Shown here in pieces: positions 13,348 through 16,627 of a stretch of 16,627 nt of DNA (the stretch's first letter is position 1; each line of letters opens with the position of its first letter). The position numbers were made by a program, and so were the translations under genes. Source of the DNA: Porphyrobacter sp. (lineage in GTDB: Bacteria; Pseudomonadota; Alphaproteobacteria; Sphingomonadales; Sphingomonadaceae); NCBI GenBank assembly GCA_018991295.1, contig JAGKSZ010000009.1, positions 1-16,627 on the forward strand, given 5' to 3'. Under the pieces are notes generated by a model. It did not search any database. It was not told where the DNA came from and saw only the letters and a list, made by a program, of their open reading frames with translations.

Positions 13348-15663
13348 TCATCCGCCCTTGCGGCTCGCTTCGGCGGCTTCGATCACGCTCTGGTCCCAGG
13401 TCACGCGGGTCTGGGTCTGGGGGTTGAAGCGGTTGTCTTCATACTTTGCGGCAACCGCAGCGGCGATTTCTGCTTCGGTCAGATCATCGCTCGGCTTCAG
13501 CGCGAAAACGTCGATCCCGCGGCTGATTTCGGTGCCGTAGATATGGCCCTTGTACCAGTAAACCGACCAGTAGCCGCCCAGCACCATCTGCTTCTTGTCA
13601 ATCGGGCCGCGGTCGAAATAGGCGATTTCCTTGGGGTTGGCGCTGTCGGTGAAGTCCATCACGGAAAGGCCGCCCTGATACCACGCCTGCGCAAACAGAT
13701 CGCGGCCCGGCACAGGAATGATCGAGCCATTGTGGGCGACGCAGTTTTCCTTGTCGGATTGCGGCGCGGGCATCTTGTAATGGGCGCGGAACACCAGCTT
13801 GCCATCGACGATGTCGTAGATCGCGTTGGCGCCCCAGGTCTTGGGATCGGAGGCCTTGCAGCGCGGCCGCCCGCCGCCGCCCCATTCATCGGTGAAGATC
13901 ACCTTGGTGCCATCATTGTTGAAGGTGGCCGAGTGCCAATAGGCAAAGCCGGTATCGGTGACGACGTCGATGCGCTTGGGGTTCAGGGGATCGGCAATGT
14001 CGAACAGGATGCCGTTGCCCGAACACGCGCCTGCCGCCAGCTTCAGCGCCGGGAACACGGTGATATCGTGGCACTGATCGGTGCGCGAGGTGTTCTGCGT
14101 GCCATCGCCATGATCGCCCCCCTTCCACAGGCCTGCGATCTCGCCGGTCTTCTCGTCGGCAAAGACGCGCGGCGATTTGACGATGCGCGATTGCGAGGGA
14201 TCGGCCAGCGGAATCTCGATCACGTCGATCGAGAACAGCGCGGTGCGGCTGTCGCCCGGCGTGCTGCCGATGCAGCCGGCCAGTTCCTTTTCGTCACGGA
14301 TGCCGGCCGTGCCCGAATTGTAGACGATCAGGCGCTTGTCATCGGCGCTGACGACCGAGTGCGTGTGGCTGCCCCGGCAGGTCTGCACCGCGCCCACCTG
14401 ACGCGGCGCCGACAGATCGGAAATGTCGAAGATGCGCAGGCCCCGGAAGCGTTCTTCGTTGACCCGGCCCGGCGCGCCTTCCAGCCCGCAATCGAGCCGG
14501 CCGCGGGTCTGTTCGACGCTCATCACGAGGATGTTGCCGACCACCGAGACATCGCCCTGACCGCCGGGGCACACGACGCTGCTTGTCAGGGCAGGCACGC
14601 CGTCTGCGCCAAGCTGGTAGATGTTGAACCCGTGGTATGATCCCGCCACCATCACATCGCCAAAGAAGGCCATGTCGGTGTTGGCAAAATCGAGCAGCGG
14701 GGAGCGTTCAGCCAGCCTGGTGAGGGTGTCCTCGTCGTCGTCACGCGCGGGCGGGGTGGCGGCGGCAGCGGGCGCGGGGGCGGGGGCGGCCTTGGCGGTC
14801 CGGACGGGCTTTGCGGGCTTTGCAGGCTTGGCTTTCTCGCCCTTCTTGTCCTCGTCCTTGCCCTTCTTGGGAGGAATGGGCAGCCGCAGATCGGCGGGGT
14901 TGGCGGGGTTGAAGAAGCCCGCCGGCTTGGCGAGGGTGGCGACCTTGATCAGGCCCATGATCGCCTCGCCCGCATTGTCGAAGCCGGCAGCAAGGCCCGA
15001 GCGCGGGTCGGTCGAAAGCTTGGCGAGCAGCTTGTCCATCCGGCCGATTTCGGTCCGCTGTTCGCCCCGGACATCGCCGACGAACTGGTACAGGACCGGA
15101 TCGGCGGCAGTGCCTTCCTGTTCGAGCAGCTTGTCCACCATGTCGAGCGCGCCGTCATGATGCGCGATCATCAGCGTCAGGAACAGGCGGTCGAATTCGG
15201 CCCCGGTGGCAGCGGCAAGGGCCTTGAGGTCATCGGGCGAGGCCATGCCCTTCATCATGTGGTGCATGTGTTCGCCGTGGCCCGCCATGGCCGGGTCCTC
15301 CACCGGCTCGCCGCGCTCCTTCAGCCAGGTCTGCATGAAGGTGATCTCGTCGGCCTGCGAGGATTCGATGCGGCCGGCGATGGTTTTCAACTCTTCGGTG
15401 TTGGTGCGCTCCTTGACCAGCACCGCCATGTCAACCGCCTGCTGGTGGTGGAGGATCATGGCTTGCATGAAGGCGACATCGGCGGGCAGATAGCTCGCCT
15501 GGGCCAGCTTGGTCGCCTCCTCGGCGGACAGGGTCTTGCTGGCCTGCCCCGGCGCGCCCGGCTTCACAATTGGCACGGCTTGCGCAAAGGCCAGCCCCGA
15601 GCCGGACAGCAACAGGGCGGCAAGGCCGGCGCGCAGTGCGCGGCGGGTGGCGATATCGGTCAT
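13348..15663 (-). CDS. exported DUF305 + LVIVD beta-propeller fusion protein
   Basis: A 771-residue protein with an N-terminal signal peptide (about 1-29, ending AFAQA). Residues 45-215 are a DUF305 domain (ferritin-like helices) with its two characteristic histidine pairs, AMILHHQQAVDMA (68-80) and LMIAHHDGALDMV (164-176). Between them is the Met/His-rich stretch MAGHGEHMHHMMKGM (126-140), which could bind copper or another metal. A Lys/Pro/Ala-rich linker (about 263-306) leads to an LVIVD-type beta-propeller (about 325-740) with repeated FDISD/FDIADP and VMDFTD-like blades. The ATG at 15663 is supported by AAGGGGA seven bases upstream. It is probably periplasmic or surface exposed. No partner gene is adjacent; the function is unknown, and metal handling is a guess from the histidines and methionines. 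Confidence 0.85.
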   Translation of the reverse strand: MTDIATRRALRAGLAALLLSGSGLAFAQAVPIVKPGAPGQASKTLSAEEATKLAQASYLPADVAFMQAMILHHQQAVDMAVLVKERTNTEELKTIAGRIESSQADEITFMQTWLKERGEPVEDPAMAGHGEHMHHMMKGMASPDDLKALAAATGAEFDRLFLTLMIAHHDGALDMVDKLLEQEGTAADPVLYQFVGDVRGEQRTEIGRMDKLLAKLSTDPRSGLAAGFDNAGEAIMGLIKVATLAKPAGFFNPANPADLRLPIPPKKGKDEDKKGEKAKPAKPAKPVRTAKAAPAPAPAAAATPPARDDDEDTLTRLAERSPLLDFANTDMAFFGDVMVAGSYHGFNIYQLGADGVPALTSSVVCPGGQGDVSVVGNILVMSVEQTRGRLDCGLEGAPGRVNEERFRGLRIFDISDLSAPRQVGAVQTCRGSHTHSVVSADDKRLIVYNSGTAGIRDEKELAGCIGSTPGDSRTALFSIDVIEIPLADPSQSRIVKSPRVFADEKTGEIAGLWKGGDHGDGTQNTSRTDQCHDITVFPALKLAAGACSGNGILFDIADPLNPKRIDVVTDTGFAYWHSATFNNDGTKVIFTDEWGGGGRPRCKASDPKTWGANAIYDIVDGKLVFRAHYKMPAPQSDKENCVAHNGSIIPVPGRDLFAQAWYQGGLSVMDFTDSANPKEIAYFDRGPIDKKQMVLGGYWSVYWYKGHIYGTEISRGIDVFALKPSDDLTEAEIAAAVAAKYEDNRFNPQTQTRVTWDQSVIEAAEASRKGG

Positions 15664-15685
15664 GAAACAGTCCCCTTGGATCAAA

Positions 15686-15726
15686 GCTTGACCGCCAGAC
15701 TGCCGCGCTCGCCTGCGCAGTCAAGC
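15686..15726. promoter_or_regulatory. nested inverted repeats upstream of the DUF305 gene
   Basis: GCTTGAC (15686-15692) is mirrored by GTCAAGC (15720-15726), and inside it GACTGC (15698-15703) is mirrored by GCAGTC (15717-15722); the two right arms overlap. The right arm, read on the minus strand, contains TTGACT, a good -35 match, though no convincing -10 follows. It lies 23-63 bases before the DUF305 start, so it may be an operator or a 5' UTR structure. Confidence 0.3.
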
Positions 15727-15860
15727 CCGCCAAATGCCCCGCAAGACGGCAATCGACGAACCTGCAATCCCGGTCGAGCAATGGCTTTGCCGCACGGCAG
15801 GTTCGCTTGGCCGCGCCGGTTGCTGCCCCATCGCGGCCTGCGCACCGTTCACCGCACGCG

Positions 15861-15870
15861 CTCAATTGAG
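15861..15870. repeat. 10-bp perfect palindrome in divergent promoter region
   Basis: CTCAATTGAG is self-complementary and lies in the 284-base region between the divergent DUF305 and serine hydrolase genes, 78 bases before the latter's start. It could be a regulator half-site pair. A palindrome this short can occur by chance. Confidence 0.2.
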
Positions 15871-15947
15871 GGCTTGTCGCGGCGAATCGCGTGTGGATAA
15901 GTGCAGCATTAATCCCGCTGAAACCCTGTCGGAGTAGCCTGACCCTC

Positions 15948-16627
15948 ATGGCACGCCCCCGTTTCCTTGCCGCCCTGACCGGCCTTGTGGCCTCCTTTGC
16001 GGCGATGGCTAGCCCGGCTGCGGCCAATCCCGATGATCTGGCCGCAACCTTCGACAGCACCTTCGGCACGCAGGCCCGCAACCCGCAAAGCTTCGATGCG
16101 GTCTATGCCTCGACCTTCGAACAGCGCATCGCCGATCTTGCCAACCCGGCGCTGGGCCGCATCGGCGTTGCCGCGGTTGATCTTGCCACGGGCGAACAGG
16201 TCATGGTGCTGGGCGATCAGCTGTTCCCGATGGCATCGACCAGCAAGATCGCGGTGGCTGCGACATTCCTCGAAATGGTCGAACAGGGGCGGTTCTCGCT
16301 CACATCCGAATTTCCGCTGATGATGCCGGTGGCCTCGGCCAAGTATTCCTCGGCCAAGGCCCCGGTGCGCCCCGGCCAGTACATGCCGGCGATCGACCTC
16401 ATCGAGATCATGATCACCCGTTCATCCAACCCTGCGACCGATGCCCTGCTGGCGGCGGTCGGCGGGCCGCAGGCGGTCAACAGCTGGATGGCGCGCAAGG
16501 GCATCGCCCCCTTCTCGATCAACCGCGACATCGCCACGCTGGTGCGCGATGATGGCGAATACAACCCGGCCACCACCATCGACCCGCGTGACGCGGCGAC
16601 CCCGCGCGCGATGGTGCGCCTGCTCGC
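15948..16627 (+). CDS. class A beta-lactamase-like serine hydrolase, 3' end outside window
   Basis: The first 226 residues are present; the frame is still open at the window edge. A signal peptide (about 1-26, ending PAAA) exports it. The serine of the SxxK motif is Ser97 in STSK (97-100). The second motif reads SSN (159-161) in RSSNPATDALL, where class A enzymes have SDN, and GGPQAVNSWM (172-181) matches the helix after it. In the Omega-loop region, between SINRD (190-194) and DPRDAATP (212-219), I see no ExxLN holding the deacylating Glu166; an Asp or Glu in RDDGEYN could take its place. It may be a beta-lactamase variant or a penicillin-recognising hydrolase/peptidase without strong lactamase activity. 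The KTG motif lies beyond the end. GGAG sits 14 bases upstream, a long spacing, but no better start exists. Confidence 0.8.
   Translation, partial: MARPRFLAALTGLVASFAAMASPAAANPDDLAATFDSTFGTQARNPQSFDAVYASTFEQRIADLANPALGRIGVAAVDLATGEQVMVLGDQLFPMASTSKIAVAATFLEMVEQGRFSLTSEFPLMMPVASAKYSSAKAPVRPGQYMPAIDLIEIMITRSSNPATDALLAAVGGPQAVNSWMARKGIAPFSINRDIATLVRDDGEYNPATTIDPRDAATPRAMVRLL

Noticed and set aside
13040..13351. A 103-codon minus-strand open frame between the DUF305 and BLUF genes
   Set aside because: It begins inside the DUF305 stop region, runs through the strong stem-loop and the BLUF ribosome-site region, has no recognisable domain and reads as low-complexity sequence.
12943..14640. A 565-codon plus-strand open frame over the BLUF start and the DUF305/LVIVD gene
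   Set aside because: It is antisense to two well-supported genes; long antisense frames are common at this GC content and it shows no domain.

Overview
This window is a GC-rich bacterial chromosome segment, read here as an alphaproteobacterium and most plausibly a sphingomonad (Erythrobacteraceae-like). That placement is inferred from codon usage, the gene families and an AppA-like BLUF photoreceptor; no rRNA or other marker gene is present. No tRNA, rRNA, insertion sequence, phage gene or CRISPR array was found.

Positions 1-1412 (+): the end of a 2-oxoacid dehydrogenase E1 beta gene, a stand-alone 77-aa lipoyl-domain protein and a 128-aa NTF2/SnoaL-like protein, tightly spaced as one operon. 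The lipoyl protein has no acyltransferase domain, so this is not an ordinary dehydrogenase complex operon. Positions 1559-10364 (+) hold seven genes, each overlapping the next by 1-8 bases: a Rossmann NAD-binding sugar epimerase-like protein, a TIM-barrel sugar isomerase-like protein, a membrane-anchored GT2-fold protein that has lost its catalytic aspartates, a DAO-family FAD oxidoreductase, a large multi-spanning membrane protein, a GtrA-type flippase and a 775-aa fusion of a GT2 domain with a GT-C-like membrane domain. The last three resemble a Gtr-type system (lipid-linked sugar synthesis, flipping, periplasmic transfer), and the upstream enzymes could make or modify the sugar. No pathway that I know has this gene set; it is the best candidate in the window for an undescribed system.

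Positions 10365-11314 (+): a perfect 11-bp inverted repeat, then a sterol desaturase/fatty acid hydroxylase-family gene with a TTG start. Positions 11330-13027 are read on the minus strand: a two-domain BLUF + SCHIC/B12-binding-like photosensor resembling AppA; an AT-rich promoter-like island and a hairpin-rich stretch that may be a small RNA or attenuating leader; then two small genes (50 and 67 aa), the first of them easily missed.

Positions 13348-15663 (-): an exported 771-aa protein joining a DUF305 domain to an LVIVD-type beta-propeller, followed by a strong stem-loop. Positions 15948-16627 (+): the first 226 residues of an exported class A beta-lactamase-like serine hydrolase with an altered SDN motif and no recognisable Glu166 motif, running off the window end.
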